The position numbers and the translations under genes are program-made. The notes beneath the pieces are model-generated. The model was not told where the DNA came from, did no database searches, and was given only the letters and a program-made list of their open reading frames with translations. Shown here in pieces: positions 45,833-56,312 of a stretch of DNA of 64,000 nucleotides. How positions within the stretch are numbered: position 1 is the stretch's first letter; the number at the start of each line of letters is the position of its first letter. Origin of the DNA: CAIWHR01 sp963726775 (GTDB lineage: Bacteria; Pseudomonadota; Gammaproteobacteria; Burkholderiales; Casimicrobiaceae); the NCBI GenBank assembly GCA_963726775.1, contig CAVSDL010000001.1, forward strand, positions 558,001-622,000, in the 5' to 3' direction.

Positions 45833-48079
45833 ATGCTCGAACTCCCTGGCGTCACGCTCTGCTGCATCGATACGGCGAACCACGCGCTGACGCTGCGCGC
45901 GCTTGCCAGGTCGCGGATCGACGTCCGGTATGCGCGTGTACTGCTCCTGACCGACGCGCTGCCGCCCGGCGTGGTCGCCGCAGAAGGCGTCGACGTCGTC
46001 CGCATCGCCCGGATAGAGACGCGCGAAATGTACTCGCGCATCGTGCTGAAATCGCTGCTGCCGCACATCGCGACGCCGCACGCGCTGCTCGTCCAGTGGG
46101 ACGGCTACGTCGTGAATCCGGCCGCCTGGGATCCCGCCTTCCTCGACTGCGACTACATCGGCGCGACATGGTATCGGCATCACGACGGATTCTCGTTGCG
46201 CTCGCGAAAGTTGCTCGCAGCGCTTCAGGATCCGCGCATCGCGTTAGTCGATGCCGAGGACACGACGATTGGCCGCGCGTTCCGCCCGCTGCTCGAGCGC
46301 GAGCACGGCATCCGCTTTGCGCCCGATGCGCTAGCCGACCGTTTCTCGTTCGAGGCGGCCTATCCGATCGGCAGGCCCTTCGGCTTTGACGGGCTGTTCA
46401 ATTTCTGCCGAACGGAGCCGCCGGACGAAATCGCCGCGCTCGCGCCGGAGTTTACCGACGCGATCGCGCGCTCGCCGCAACTCCTGCAGCTCCTGAGGAA
46501 CTGCTCGGCGCTCGGACAGTGGAATGCGGCGGTGGCTATCGGTCGCCGCATAGTGGCTGCGGCGCCCGCCGAGACCGAGGCCGCCGCCCTGCTCGCGACC
46601 GCCGAACGCAACACGGCGCCGCCCGCTGCCGTCGGCCGCAACGAGCCCTGTCCCTGCGGCAGTGGCAGGAAATACAAGCAGTGCCACGGGGCGCTCGGCA
46701 GCGGCGCGGCGGCCGCTGCGACACCACCCGACCCGGACGCACTCGCGCGCGATGCGGTAGCCAGGCATCAGAGCGGCGACCTCGACGGCGCCGAGCGTGG
46801 ATATCGCACCGTGCTCGCGATGGCCCCCGCGCATACGCTGTCGACACACTATCTCGGCGTGGTCCTGTACCAGCGCCTGCGGCTGGACGAGGCGCTTCCG
46901 TTGCTGGAGCGCGCGGCCGCGGCGTCACCGACCGAGCCGGAATTCCACAACAATCACGGCCTGGCGCTTGCGGCGGCCGACCGCAACGACGAGGCCATTG
47001 CCGCATTCCGCCGTGCGCTGGCGCTCAAACCCGATCACGCCATCGCCTCGAACAATCTCGGATTGGCGCTGCAGGCGTCCAATCGCCTGCCCGAGGCAAT
47101 CGCCGCGTTTCTCGACGCGCTCGCGCACGTCCCGGACTTCGCCCAGGCGCACTGGAACCTCGCGCTCGCGCTGCTTGCGCACGGCGAGTTCGCCGACGGC
47201 TGGCGGCAATACGAGTGGCGGTTGAAGGTCCCGGAACTCGCGCTGCATGAGCGCCGCCCCGAAGGACCCCGCTGGGACGGCGTCGTGCGTGCCGGACAGA
47301 CGCTGCTGTTGACCGCCGAACAGGGGCTCGGCGACACGCTGCAGTTCATCCGCTTCGCGCAGCCGCTCGCCGAGGGCGGCATGCGCGTGCGGGTTCGCGC
47401 CCAGCCTCCGCTCGTCCGTCTGCTGGCGACGGTTCCCGGCGTCGTGGGCGTCTCGGGTCCCGACGACGCGATGCCCGAGTACGACGCGCACGCGCCGGTG
47501 ATGTCGGTCGCCGGAGCACTGGGCGTCGCCGCGGATACGATCCCGTCAGAGGTACCCTACCTCGCCGCCGATCCGGCGCGCCGCGCGGAAATCGCCGCGA
47601 CGCTTGCGGCCCATGGCCGATCGCTCAAGGTCGGCCTGGCGTGGACGGGCAGCAAACATCATGCGAACGATCGCCGTCGTTCGATGGCACTCGCCACGCT
47701 TGCGCCGCTGTTCGCGGTGCCGGACATCGCGTGGTTCACGCTGCAAAGGGAAGACGATGAAATCGAGGCTGCCTTGGTGCCGGCCGCGCGGGTGCTGCGA
47801 CGCGTCACCGAGCCCAACGATTTCGACGGCACCGCGGCGCTCGTGGCCGAGCTCGACATGGTGATCACCGTCGATACCGGCATCGGGCATCTCGCCGGCG
47901 CGCTCGCACGTCGAACGTGGATCCTGCTGCCGTTTGCGCCCGACTGGCGCTGGCGGCTCGAACGTTCCGTCAGCCCGTGGTATCCCACCGCGCGCCTCTT
48001 CCGGCAACCGCGACCGGGCGACTGGGATGCCGTCGTGCGCGAGGTCGCCGCCGCGCTGCGCGCGCACGTCGCGGGCTAG
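45833..48079 (+). CDS. DUF5672 - SEC-C - TPR - GT9-like multidomain protein
   Basis: The 748-residue product is a fusion. Residues about 1-195 match DUF5672, a glycosyltransferase-like domain, with LLVQWDGYVVNPAAWDPAFL and FGFDGLFNFCR. A SEC-C zinc motif (RNEPCPCGSGRKYKQCH) lies near 266-283. TPR-like helices (AERGYRTVLAMAPAHTLSTHYLG, and DEAIAAFRRALALKPDHAIA) span about 300-470. The C-terminal part (about 490-740) has LLLTAEQGLGDTLQFIRFA and VITVDTGIGHLAGALARRTW, as in GT9/heptosyltransferase-like domains. It may glycosylate a protein or add a sugar to a glycan. The ATG at 45833 follows AGG at good spacing. Confidence 0.8.
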   Translation: MLELPGVTLCCIDTANHALTLRALARSRIDVRYARVLLLTDALPPGVVAAEGVDVVRIARIETREMYSRIVLKSLLPHIATPHALLVQWDGYVVNPAAWDPAFLDCDYIGATWYRHHDGFSLRSRKLLAALQDPRIALVDAEDTTIGRAFRPLLEREHGIRFAPDALADRFSFEAAYPIGRPFGFDGLFNFCRTEPPDEIAALAPEFTDAIARSPQLLQLLRNCSALGQWNAAVAIGRRIVAAAPAETEAAALLATAERNTAPPAAVGRNEPCPCGSGRKYKQCHGALGSGAAAAATPPDPDALARDAVARHQSGDLDGAERGYRTVLAMAPAHTLSTHYLGVVLYQRLRLDEALPLLERAAAASPTEPEFHNNHGLALAAADRNDEAIAAFRRALALKPDHAIASNNLGLALQASNRLPEAIAAFLDALAHVPDFAQAHWNLALALLAHGEFADGWRQYEWRLKVPELALHERRPEGPRWDGVVRAGQTLLLTAEQGLGDTLQFIRFAQPLAEGGMRVRVRAQPPLVRLLATVPGVVGVSGPDDAMPEYDAHAPVMSVAGALGVAADTIPSEVPYLAADPARRAEIAATLAAHGRSLKVGLAWTGSKHHANDRRRSMALATLAPLFAVPDIAWFTLQREDDEIEAALVPAARVLRRVTEPNDFDGTAALVAELDMVITVDTGIGHLAGALARRTWILLPFAPDWRWRLERSVSPWYPTARLFRQPRPGDWDAVVREVAAALRAHVAG

Positions 48080-48753
48080 CGAAAGGCGACTGCAATTTCC
48101 GGCGAGTCGATCTGGCAGGCGAAATCCGCATACCCCGGAATCCGCGCCCGCTGCTCGCCGTAGCGATTGCCCGCAAAGCGCGTTTCGACGTGGGTGAAGG
48201 GCAGCGTGAACTCCGCCAGCGCCTGGCCCAGCTGCTCCACGCTCACCGACGCTACGTCCGCCATCCTCTGGAACTGATCGGCGGCGACGATCTGGATTGC
48301 CGGTTCCGGGAACCTGTACTTCGGACACCACATCACCGTCCACCCGGTCTCGATCGCATTGACGTAGTCGACGATCTTGCGCGAGAGCAGATACGCGTCC
48401 GACTCGACGTGCACGATCTTCTCGAAACCGAAGGCTCTGGCGATGTCGAGCGAGAACAGAAAGCTGCGCCACCAACCGAAATGGCCTAACAGGCCCTCAC
48501 GCCCGAGATGGGTCGCAAAACGGTAGATGCAGGTTTCGCCGGGGAGATCCGATCCGATCGGCAGCTCGTGCAGGCAGTGCACATCGGGGTCGGCCGGGAC
48601 ATGCGGCGAGCAGTCGTCGATGAAGAAGATCGCCGCCTTGCGCAGCGGAATCGAACGATTGTATGCCAGCCAGCGGCGATAGCGGCGCTGCCAGGCAGCC
48701 TCGTCGGCAAAATACGAGGTGCAGAACAGCAACGTTTTCAGTTCATCGGCCAT
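48076..48753 (-). CDS. Hypothetical GT-A-like protein
   Basis: The 225-residue product has LKTLLFCTSYFADEAAWQRR at the start, then IFFIDDCSPHVPADPDVHCL and FEKIVHVESDAYLLSRKIVDYVN, where ESDAY looks like a DxD-type metal site. This matches the plan of a small GT-A glycosyltransferase or DUF-type sugar-transfer protein. I do not recognise the family. It is convergent with the 45833 gene (4-base overlap of stop codons). Confidence 0.6.
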   Translation of the reverse strand: MADELKTLLFCTSYFADEAAWQRRYRRWLAYNRSIPLRKAAIFFIDDCSPHVPADPDVHCLHELPIGSDLPGETCIYRFATHLGREGLLGHFGWWRSFLFSLDIARAFGFEKIVHVESDAYLLSRKIVDYVNAIETGWTVMWCPKYRFPEPAIQIVAADQFQRMADVASVSVEQLGQALAEFTLPFTHVETRFAGNRYGEQRARIPGYADFACQIDSPEIAVAFR

Positions 48754-48838
48754 TCGGCACCGGTGTGAGGTCCGCAACGCACGCCGCGCGGACGATGACA
48801 GCGCGAACGTTCGATTGGGCAGTCATCGATAGTTTGCT

Positions 48839-50986
48839 TCAGCGGACCGACGCGTCCGGCGTGACCGGCACATCGCCATGGACCAGCGCGCCGAGCACAT
48901 CGGCGAGGGCCCGCACCGGTTCCGGGTCGTCGAAGAGCCGCCCCGCGGCGGCGCGAATCTCCGCCGCGCGTGCGGCGCGCCATGCCGGATCCAGCGCCAG
49001 CCGCGCGGCGATGCCGACATATTCGTCCTCGTCCCCGGCGACGAGTCCCTCGATTCCCGCCAGCGCGAGCATCCCGGCGCTCTGCCGTCCGCGCATGAAG
49101 CGTCCCGGAAGCGTCACGATCGGCAGCCCGGCCGCCAGCGCGTCGAGGCTCGTGTTGCCGCCGGACCAGCGCAGCGTGTCGAGCATCGCGTCGCACACGG
49201 CGTTGATCCGCATATAGTCGTCGTGGCCGCACTGCGGCAGCACGATCAGGCGCTCCTCGACGCGCATGCCGGCGTGCGCAAACGCGGTGCCCAGGCGCGC
49301 GCGGTAGCGGGCCGTCAATGCCGGATGCCGGCCCTCGAACACGACGAGCCGCGCCGCCGGCGCCGCAGCCAGCGTCCGCGCGAAAAGCGCGTCGTTGTCG
49401 GGATGAATCTTGAACAGCGACTGCGGGCACAGGAACAGCGCGACCCTATCCGGCAGGCCAAAGCGCGCGCGCGATGCGCTGCCCGGAACCGCGGGTCGCG
49501 CATAGCAGGTGCCGATGCCCGGCAGCGGGAGCAGCCGCTCGGTGTAGTGGCGCGCGGCGTCCGGCGGCTCCATCGCCGCGCAGGTGAGGAAGGCGTCGAT
49601 CGTCGCGTGCCCGGTCGTCACCGGATGGCCCCAGGCGACACATTGCACGGGTGCCAGGCGCAGCGCCGCCAGCGCCATGGACGTCCCGTGCATCCCGAGT
49701 TCCGGATAGACGAGCACGTCGAGCTCATCGGCGCGGATCGCCGGCGCGATCGCCGACGGCACGAGGGACACGCTGGAGAAAGTACGGATGCGATCAGCGT
49801 GCGGCGCGAGGCCCTCCAGAAACGGCGTGAGGTCGCGCCGCAGGTGGTAGACGTAGATTTCGAAAAGCGCGCGGTCGAGGCCGGCGATCCAGCTGCGGAA
49901 ATAGCGGCCGCACGTGCCATCGTTGAAGAACGCCGAGGCGAAGCCCACGCGCAGACGCGGCCCGGCCGGCCGTCGTCGCAGAGGCGCACGCCATTCGGGA
50001 GCGATGGCGTCGATCGCGCTGCCGGCGATCGCCGCGAAGCGCGCTTGCAGATCCCGATCGTCCTCGCCCTGATACGCAAGCAGAAAGTTCGTCCAGCGCA
50101 GGTCGTCGTCGACGTCGTCGAAACCGCGGCCGCGAACGAGCGCCGGCACTTCGGATTCGAGCCGCGCCAATCCGGCTTCGTAGGCGGCGCGCGCGCCTCC
50201 CACTGCCGCCGCGTCCGAATACACTGCCGGAAGCGTCAATGCCTCGCCGAACGCCGCGCGCAGAAGCGCGGGCTGGCGCGCGCGCGCGCGCGCGTACGCG
50301 TCACGCGCCGCCGCGAGGTCGTCGCGCTCGGCCAGCACGCCGGCGAGCGATAGCAGAACGCCGGTGTCGGCCGGCGCGAGGTCGGCCGCGCGCGTGTACA
50401 GATCGACGGCCTCGTCGACGTCGCCGCGTTGCCGCGCGAGACCCGCGAGTGCCTGCAGGGTGCGCGGATCCGGCTTCAGCGCCAGCGCGCGCCGCAACGC
50501 CTCGCGCGCACCCGCTTCGTCGCCGAGGTCCTGCAACATCGTGCCGAGGTTGCTCCACGCCAGCGCATAGTCCGGCTGCGCCGCGATCGCCCGGCGCACC
50601 GCCGCCGCCGCCTCGGCGACGCGACCGTCGGCGCGCAGCGCGTTGCCGAGATTGTTCCACGCCCGCGCATAGCCGGCGTCGAGTCGCACCGCCGTGGAGA
50701 ATTCGTCGACCGCGCCGCGCACGTCGCCGGTATCGGCGAGCAGGATGCCCAGTGCGTTGCGCAGGCGTGCGTCGTCCGGGTAGCGCACGATCGCGTCGCG
50801 CAGATCGGCGATCGCCGCCGGCAGGTCGGCGAGCGCCTCGCGCGCCCGCGAGCGCAACATCAGCGCGACGCGGCAATCGTCCTGCGTGGCGCCTGATGCG
50901 AGCACCGCGGACAGGAGCGGCACCGCCCGCGCGGGATCGCCGCCGCGCAGCAGCGTCTCCGCCTGCCCGATGCGCGCGTCAGCCAT
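48839..50986 (-). CDS. TPR / O-GlcNAc transferase-like glycosyltransferase (SPINDLY type)
   Basis: The 715-residue product has TPR repeats from about 15 to 255, for example YARAWNNLGNALRADGRVAE and YALAWSNLGTMLQDLGDEAG. The GT41 catalytic region (about 345-700) has LRVGFASAFFNDGTCGRYF, LDVLVYPELGMHGTSMALA, and VQCVAWGHPVTTG. Near the end is CDAMLDTLRWSGGNTSLDAL then AAGLPIVTLPG. It should transfer a sugar to protein Ser/Thr or to a glycan in the cytoplasm. The ATG overlaps the stop codon of the gene upstream by 8 bases. Confidence 0.85.
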   Translation of the reverse strand: MADARIGQAETLLRGGDPARAVPLLSAVLASGATQDDCRVALMLRSRAREALADLPAAIADLRDAIVRYPDDARLRNALGILLADTGDVRGAVDEFSTAVRLDAGYARAWNNLGNALRADGRVAEAAAAVRRAIAAQPDYALAWSNLGTMLQDLGDEAGAREALRRALALKPDPRTLQALAGLARQRGDVDEAVDLYTRAADLAPADTGVLLSLAGVLAERDDLAAARDAYARARARQPALLRAAFGEALTLPAVYSDAAAVGGARAAYEAGLARLESEVPALVRGRGFDDVDDDLRWTNFLLAYQGEDDRDLQARFAAIAGSAIDAIAPEWRAPLRRRPAGPRLRVGFASAFFNDGTCGRYFRSWIAGLDRALFEIYVYHLRRDLTPFLEGLAPHADRIRTFSSVSLVPSAIAPAIRADELDVLVYPELGMHGTSMALAALRLAPVQCVAWGHPVTTGHATIDAFLTCAAMEPPDAARHYTERLLPLPGIGTCYARPAVPGSASRARFGLPDRVALFLCPQSLFKIHPDNDALFARTLAAAPAARLVVFEGRHPALTARYRARLGTAFAHAGMRVEERLIVLPQCGHDDYMRINAVCDAMLDTLRWSGGNTSLDALAAGLPIVTLPGRFMRGRQSAGMLALAGIEGLVAGDEDEYVGIAARLALDPAWRAARAAEIRAAAGRLFDDPEPVRALADVLGALVHGDVPVTPDASVR

Positions 50987-53900
50987 CGCCCTGCTCGCCG
51001 GCAGCAGCGAGCGACTCCGGCGCCTTCGCCGCGAGCGCAGCGACGTACGCCCGCTCGAGCGAGCGCGTGTGCGCCGGCATGTCGGTCAGCGTCGATTTCG
51101 CCATGCCGGCGCGAATGGCCGTGCGCACGCGGTGCATGAACGCGGCATCTCCGGCAAGCCGCACCGCGATGTCCACGTACTCGCGCCCGCCCGCGGCGAT
51201 CGTGTCGGTGACGCCGAGATTCGTGAGTATCGAGTACGACGTGCGTTCGCCGTGGCGCCGGCCGACCAGCGTCACGACCGGCACGCCCATGTCGAGCGCC
51301 TCCAGCGTGCCGTTGACCCCGCCGAAGGGCATCGGGTCGAGCACGAAATCGACCAGGCCATAGCGCGCCTGATTCTCGGCGTCGTCGCGACCCTGGGGCA
51401 GGAACAGCAGGCGGTCGGGCGCGATGCCGGCCGCCGCGGTGATGCGCTCGTAGGTGCCGCGGAGCGCCGGATGGGCCGGCGAGAACGCAAGTTTCGCCCG
51501 CGGAATGCGTACGAGCACGTCGCGCCACAAGGCGAGGCAGCGCCGCGAGAGCTTCAATGCGCTGACGAACGCGCCGATGACGATGGCGTCATCGGCAATG
51601 CCAAGCGCGGCACGGTGGAACGGATGCGTCGCCGCCGCTGCGATATGCCGGTACGGATACACGCACCCCTCCATCGGCAGCAGCGCTTCGATCTGGAACG
51701 CCTGATTCCCGGGAATGTCCGCATGCGCGTCGGTGAGCTTGTAATCGACGGCCGACAGGCCGACCGTGCCGGCGCTCGCGACGTGGGTGATCTGTACCCG
51801 TGCGGGCTTCAAGGCGAGGATGCCCGGCCTGGCCCCCTTGGTGTGCGTGCCCAGATCGACCAGGATGTCGAGATCATCCACGGCGATCCGCGCGGCGGCG
51901 GCGCGATCCGAAGGGTGCGCGATGACCTCGAACCGGTCCGCGAGAAGCCGGAATCGATTCGTCCAGTCGTCGGTCACTTCGGACAGCGAATAGAAGAAAA
52001 GCTCGAAGCGCGCCTTGTCGTGATGCTCGACCGCCGACCAGATCATCTTGCCCATCACATGGTTGCGCAGATCAGCCGAGATGTACCCGATGCGAAGCTT
52101 TCCCGGCCGGCGCACCGCGCTGCGCGCCAGCGGCATGCCGTAGACATGACTTGCCGCCGCATCATACGTGAGGGCAAGCCTGCGCGGCGTATCGGGCTCG
52201 ACGTCGAAGTAAAGCAGCAGGTACAGCAGCTCCTCGAGGCAATCGACGAGTTCGCGGTCATCTCCCGCCTTGAATCGCTCGTGACGCAGACCGTCGATAT
52301 AGCGCTCGAGCTTCGCGAAATCGCCGCTGTAGTGGCAGGCCTCCAGCGCCTGCACCGCAAGCGGCAGCGCCGTCGGGCACCGCGCCTCGAAGCGGCGGAA
52401 GTTCGCGAGAAAGGCATCGACGCGGCCCGCAGCGAGCAGCACTTCACCCAGATTCTTGGAGGCAGCGACATTGTCGGGCTCCGCGCCCAGCGCCTCCTCG
52501 TAGGCGGCGACCGCCGCGTCGGTCGCTCCTTGCACCTGAAACAGCACGCCGAGGTTGAAATGCGCGGCGGCGAAGTCCGGGCGAAATACCAGCGCGCGTT
52601 GGTAGGCGCGCGCCGCTTCGTCCTGGTCCGCGCTGCATCTGCAGCGCGACGCCGTGGTTGTAATGCGTCTCGCCGTCGGTCATGTCCTGGCGCAGCGCCT
52701 GCTCGAAAGCGGCGGCAGCCGATGGCCCGTCCTGCCGCGCGAGATGCGCGAGGCCGACCGCGCGCAGCAAGCCTGCGTCGACCGGCGCGATGGCGAGTCC
52801 ATCCGCGCACAGGGTGATCGCGAATTCCGCTTCCCCCGCCGCGATCGCGGCGCGAGCGGCGGCGAGTCGGGCGTCGACGTAGCCTGGCGCCGTCGCGATC
52901 GCGGCCGCGAACGAATCGCGTGCACCCGCCACGTCATTGGCGTCACGCCTGGCGACGCCCGCAAGGTAATGCGCCGGCGCGTAATCGGGCTGGAGTGTGA
53001 GTACGCGGTCGTAGTGCGCTATCGCCGTGGCAAGATCGCCCTGCTGGTGCGCGAGCACCGCTGCCGCCCACGCCGCTGCCATCGACGACGCATCGAGCGG
53101 GCAGTCGTCCCCGGGATCGCGTCCGATGTCGAGACTCGCGAGCGCGTCCTGCAAGCTGGCGACGTCGTCAATGACGCGATCGACGAGCGGCACGGAATTC
53201 CGCAGCGGGACCGTGGCAAGCGTCCAGATCGCGCGCGCCGGTCGCTGCGCGAGAAGAGACCCCGTCGCAGCGCCGAGACCTGCGAAGTCGATCAGTACGT
53301 CGGGATCGAGGGCCGCCATTGTCTTTGCGACCGTCTCGTCGGACCGGAGCGGTAGCACCATGTTCGGCGCGCCGTCGATCGGGGATGCTTCCGTAACGCC
53401 GAGGGTCGCGAACATGACCGCGAACGCGTCGCGGGGCAGCGCGGCGATCGCCGCCATGGCCGTCGAAATGGCATCACCCGCCGATGCTGCATTCCGCAGT
53501 ACGACCACGCGCAGCGGGCGACCTGCCGTGCGGCGCGGCCAGGTCAGGGTCACCGGCGCGGCCAACGCGCGCGCGCACAGCACAGCGTAGCGCGCCGCAA
53601 ATTCGCCCGCCGCCTCAGGATCGGCGCGGGCGACGGCGACGGCGATCCTGCGCAATGCCTCGTGGTCGGCCGGCGCGCCGATGCGAACGCGCGCTGCATT
53701 GAGCAGCGCCGCGCGAATGGCAGGCGCATCAGCGCCGGATTCGCCCGCCATGTGCTCGAGCGCGAGCACGACGAGCAGAGGCGGGGCCGATGCAAGCACG
53801 TCGCCGGTCCGGGCGACAACCGCGAGCAGCGTATCGCGCCCGGGTAGGTCCTGCACATGATCCAGAGCCAAAGCGAGAGGGCCCGCCAGCGTGGCGACCG

Positions 53901-54336
53901 TGGCGAGCTGCGGCTCACGTCGAAGTGCGTCCAGGACATCGGCACCTGGAGACGGATCGGTTGCTCCGCCGTTCGTTGTCATCCGCGCGATGCCGCGGAT
54001 CATCGTCGCGCGAGCGTTGTCCGGCGCCAGTGCGAGCACGCGACCGGCGGCATCGCGCGCGCCGGACGCATCGCCGGTCGCGAGGAGCGCCTCGGCGAGC
54101 GCCTGCGTCGAGGCAAGATCGCGGGAATCGGCGCGCAAGGCTTCACGCCACGCTGCGATGGCATCCGGAATCCGCCCCAGCTGCCACAGCACCTCGCCCA
54201 GATGGAAATGCGGGGCCGACGCGCGCGCTTCGACGCGCAATGCGCGCCGATAGCACAGCATCGCGTCGATCGGACGATTCTCCGCCTGATGCGCGCGGCC
54301 CCGGGCGAGCCACTGCGCGTATTCCGGCGTCGCCAT
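50979..54336 (-). pseudogene. Very large TPR / GT41-like glycosyltransferase gene, one frameshift
   Basis: Two overlapping frames reconstruct one protein of about 1118 residues. The first frame (54336 to about 52630) has TPRs at 1-115 and 415-570 and a middle region with LRVVVLRNAASAGDAIST. The second frame continues the TPR as QDEAARAYQRALVFRPDFAA and then carries a GT41 catalytic region with LRIGYISADLRNHVMGKM, LDILVDLGTHTKGARPGILA and DFVLDPMPFGGVNGTLEALD. The frames join near 52628, where CGCGGACC stands for a likely CGCGACC (one extra G). It may be a sequencing error, because both halves look conserved. Its ATG overlaps the upstream GT stop by one base. Confidence 0.82.
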
Positions 54337-55931
54337 CAGGAGAGCCGGTTCCTCAACACCGTGCGCAGGCGCGCCGGCAGGAGCCGATAGATCACTCGAC
54401 CGGGCAGCGAATGGCGCCAGCGCAGCGCGGATTGCGCAACACGCGAATCGACATTGTCGGCCGGGGCGCCGGATACTGTCACCTCCGGCCGGACAGGCAG
54501 CGCCGCGGTGCCGGCCGCGGGCCCGATGGCCGGCACCGGCAATCCGCCAAGCGCATCGCGCACGCGCGCTTGCCCGAACGACGCGACCGCGAGCCGGCCG
54601 TCGCGCGCAGCATTGGCATCCACCGCCGCGTCATACAACGAAAGCGTACGCTGTGCCATCGACCCCAGCGTCGCCCTGGGCACGCGGCGCGCGCGCTCCG
54701 CCGCCGCCGCGAGCGCATCGCGATTTGCCGGCGCGACGAGCGCCGCGATGCGCGCCAGCATCTTCGCTTCGTCACGCCACTCGGCGTCGGTCCACGTCCA
54801 GCCGGCGCCGGCGCCGGCAACGCGTTCGGCGAGCGCGCCGAACGGAGGCACGACGACGGGACAGCCGGCCGCCCACGCCTCGGTGAGCGTGAAGCTGAAT
54901 GTCTCCGGGCCCGCCGACGGATAAGCGACAAGGCTGGCGCGATAATGCGCGAGCAGATCCGGCAGGTTGCGGGGGTCGTAGCGGCCGTGGACGGTCAATG
55001 CCGCATCGTCGCTTTGCCACGGCCCATGCTGCACGTCCATGTAACCGATCAGGACAAAGCGCACGCGGGCGCCGCTGGACCGGACGAGTTCCACCAGCCG
55101 CTCGAGCCGCCGCGCGCCCTTGTCGGGTCCGACCGCGCCCAGCACGGCGACGGTCGGCACGCCGTCGTCGGGCAGCGCGAGAATGTTCCCGGGAAGCGGC
55201 GCCGTCGTCCGCGCGTCGTCGTCATCGGTACCCTCCGACTGCATCGCCCAGACATCCGGGGCGCCGTGGGGTATCACCGCGATCGGAGGGTCGGGGAAAT
55301 ACTTTTTCATCGTCGCAGCCGCCCAAACCGATGGTGCAACGAGAAACGCCGCACGGGCCAGCAGATCGCGATGGCGCGCGCGCCACGCCACGATGTCGAT
55401 GGCCGCGAACGCCGGCTGTGCCGCGAGGCAGCGCGCGCACGCTCCAGGATCCGTTTGCGCGCCGCAGTACATGCCGTCGGTGCCGAGGAAAAGGATCGTC
55501 GGGCACGCGAAGTTGAAATCGTGCACCGTGTACCCGTAAGGCAGATCGAGCCCCTTCAGCGCCGCGATGACTCCGTCGCGGCAGCCGGTGATGTTGTGCA
55601 GATGCAGAAGGTCGATGCCGAACGTCGCGCACAGTCCACCGACGAAATCCGGCCAGGATTCGCCGGCCTCGCGCCGGAACTCGAACGTGCGGATGGTGCC
55701 GTCGTCGCGATGCTCCTCGAGCTGCCAGGCATCGTCGACGGCAATCGCGAGAAAATGGCGGTAGCGCTGCCGCGACGCTTCGATCAGCGCGCGCGCGTGA
55801 TGCTCGGTGCCTCCGCCGTGGCCGTGGATCACGTGCAGCACGCCGCGCGCCGTTCCGGTGGGTTCGCGCCGCGGACGTGGCTGCTCCGGCGACGCCGCAG
55901 AGCGCGCTTGTTCGGTATCGTCGGCGGGCAT
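54336..55931 (-). CDS. GT4-family glycosyltransferase
   Basis: The 531-residue product has LHVIHGHGGGTEHHARALIE (about 32-51), LLHLHNITGCRDGVIAAL, and YTVHDFNFACPTILFLG with a cysteine cluster CARCLAAQ that may bind metal. The C-terminal half has VLGAVGPDKGARRLERL and YPSAGPETFSFTLTEAWAAG, the GT4 donor motif. Residues past about 440 are a helical tail. It is the first gene of a short minus-strand run with the two TPR glycosyltransferases. The ATG at 55931 is chosen because the family start lies just after it. Confidence 0.85.
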   Translation of the reverse strand: MPADDTEQARSAASPEQPRPRREPTGTARGVLHVIHGHGGGTEHHARALIEASRQRYRHFLAIAVDDAWQLEEHRDDGTIRTFEFRREAGESWPDFVGGLCATFGIDLLHLHNITGCRDGVIAALKGLDLPYGYTVHDFNFACPTILFLGTDGMYCGAQTDPGACARCLAAQPAFAAIDIVAWRARHRDLLARAAFLVAPSVWAAATMKKYFPDPPIAVIPHGAPDVWAMQSEGTDDDDARTTAPLPGNILALPDDGVPTVAVLGAVGPDKGARRLERLVELVRSSGARVRFVLIGYMDVQHGPWQSDDAALTVHGRYDPRNLPDLLAHYRASLVAYPSAGPETFSFTLTEAWAAGCPVVVPPFGALAERVAGAGAGWTWTDAEWRDEAKMLARIAALVAPANRDALAAAAERARRVPRATLGSMAQRTLSLYDAAVDANAARDGRLAVASFGQARVRDALGGLPVPAIGPAAGTAALPVRPEVTVSGAPADNVDSRVAQSALRWRHSLPGRVIYRLLPARLRTVLRNRLS

Positions 55932-56161
55932 GCGTGGATTGTTGGAAAAGGTGTGGCGCGAACGGCGTCGCCAAAAGGTGGACCGCGGCGGACTCCGCCC
56001 GGCAAGGCGACACAAGTGCCAATGGCCTGGCAGGAATTTTACTCCAGCGACAGCGCCGTCCGGACGGGCGGCAACGCATGCGGACCATCTCCGATAAGAG
56101 ATGGGCGTGGATCGCTCGCCGGACCGATTCGAATCGCGTGTTGCACGCCGCTGGTTTTCTT

Positions 56162-56216
56162 AGTCTGAAATTCGTGACATATCTGCATGGCGTCGTTCCC
56201 GCGAAGGCGGAAACCC
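56162..56216 (+). repeat. Dispersed 55-bp repeat, copy 1
   Basis: AGTCTGAAATTCGTGACATA to GGCGGAAACCC is repeated in inverted orientation at 62913-62967 with two mismatches in 55 bases. It lies in the 381-base gap between the GT4 gene and the deacetylase. The remainder of that gap (55932-56161 and 56217-56312) contains no recognisable gene. Confidence 0.85.
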
Positions 56217-56312
56217 AGCGTCTTTGAAAGTCACTGGATTCCGGCTCGCGCCCGCGTCGCGGGCGCGTCCGGAACGATTTGGAGTTATCCAACGAGCTTG
56301 CAATTCACCACA

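Noticed and set aside
50270..50300. GCGCGCGCGC run as a slipped-strand switch
   Set aside because: It lies in an open, family-consistent frame of the 48839-50986 gene, with no sign of a frame change.
50886..52817. 643-codon plus-strand frame opposite the large TPR transferase gene
   Set aside because: Length alone is not evidence in this base composition. The minus strand has TPR and GT41 motifs and the plus strand has none.
53790..56168. 792-codon plus-strand frame opposite TPR and GT4 genes
   Set aside because: Arg-rich composition with no motif. It crosses three minus-strand gene boundaries and is antisense shadow.
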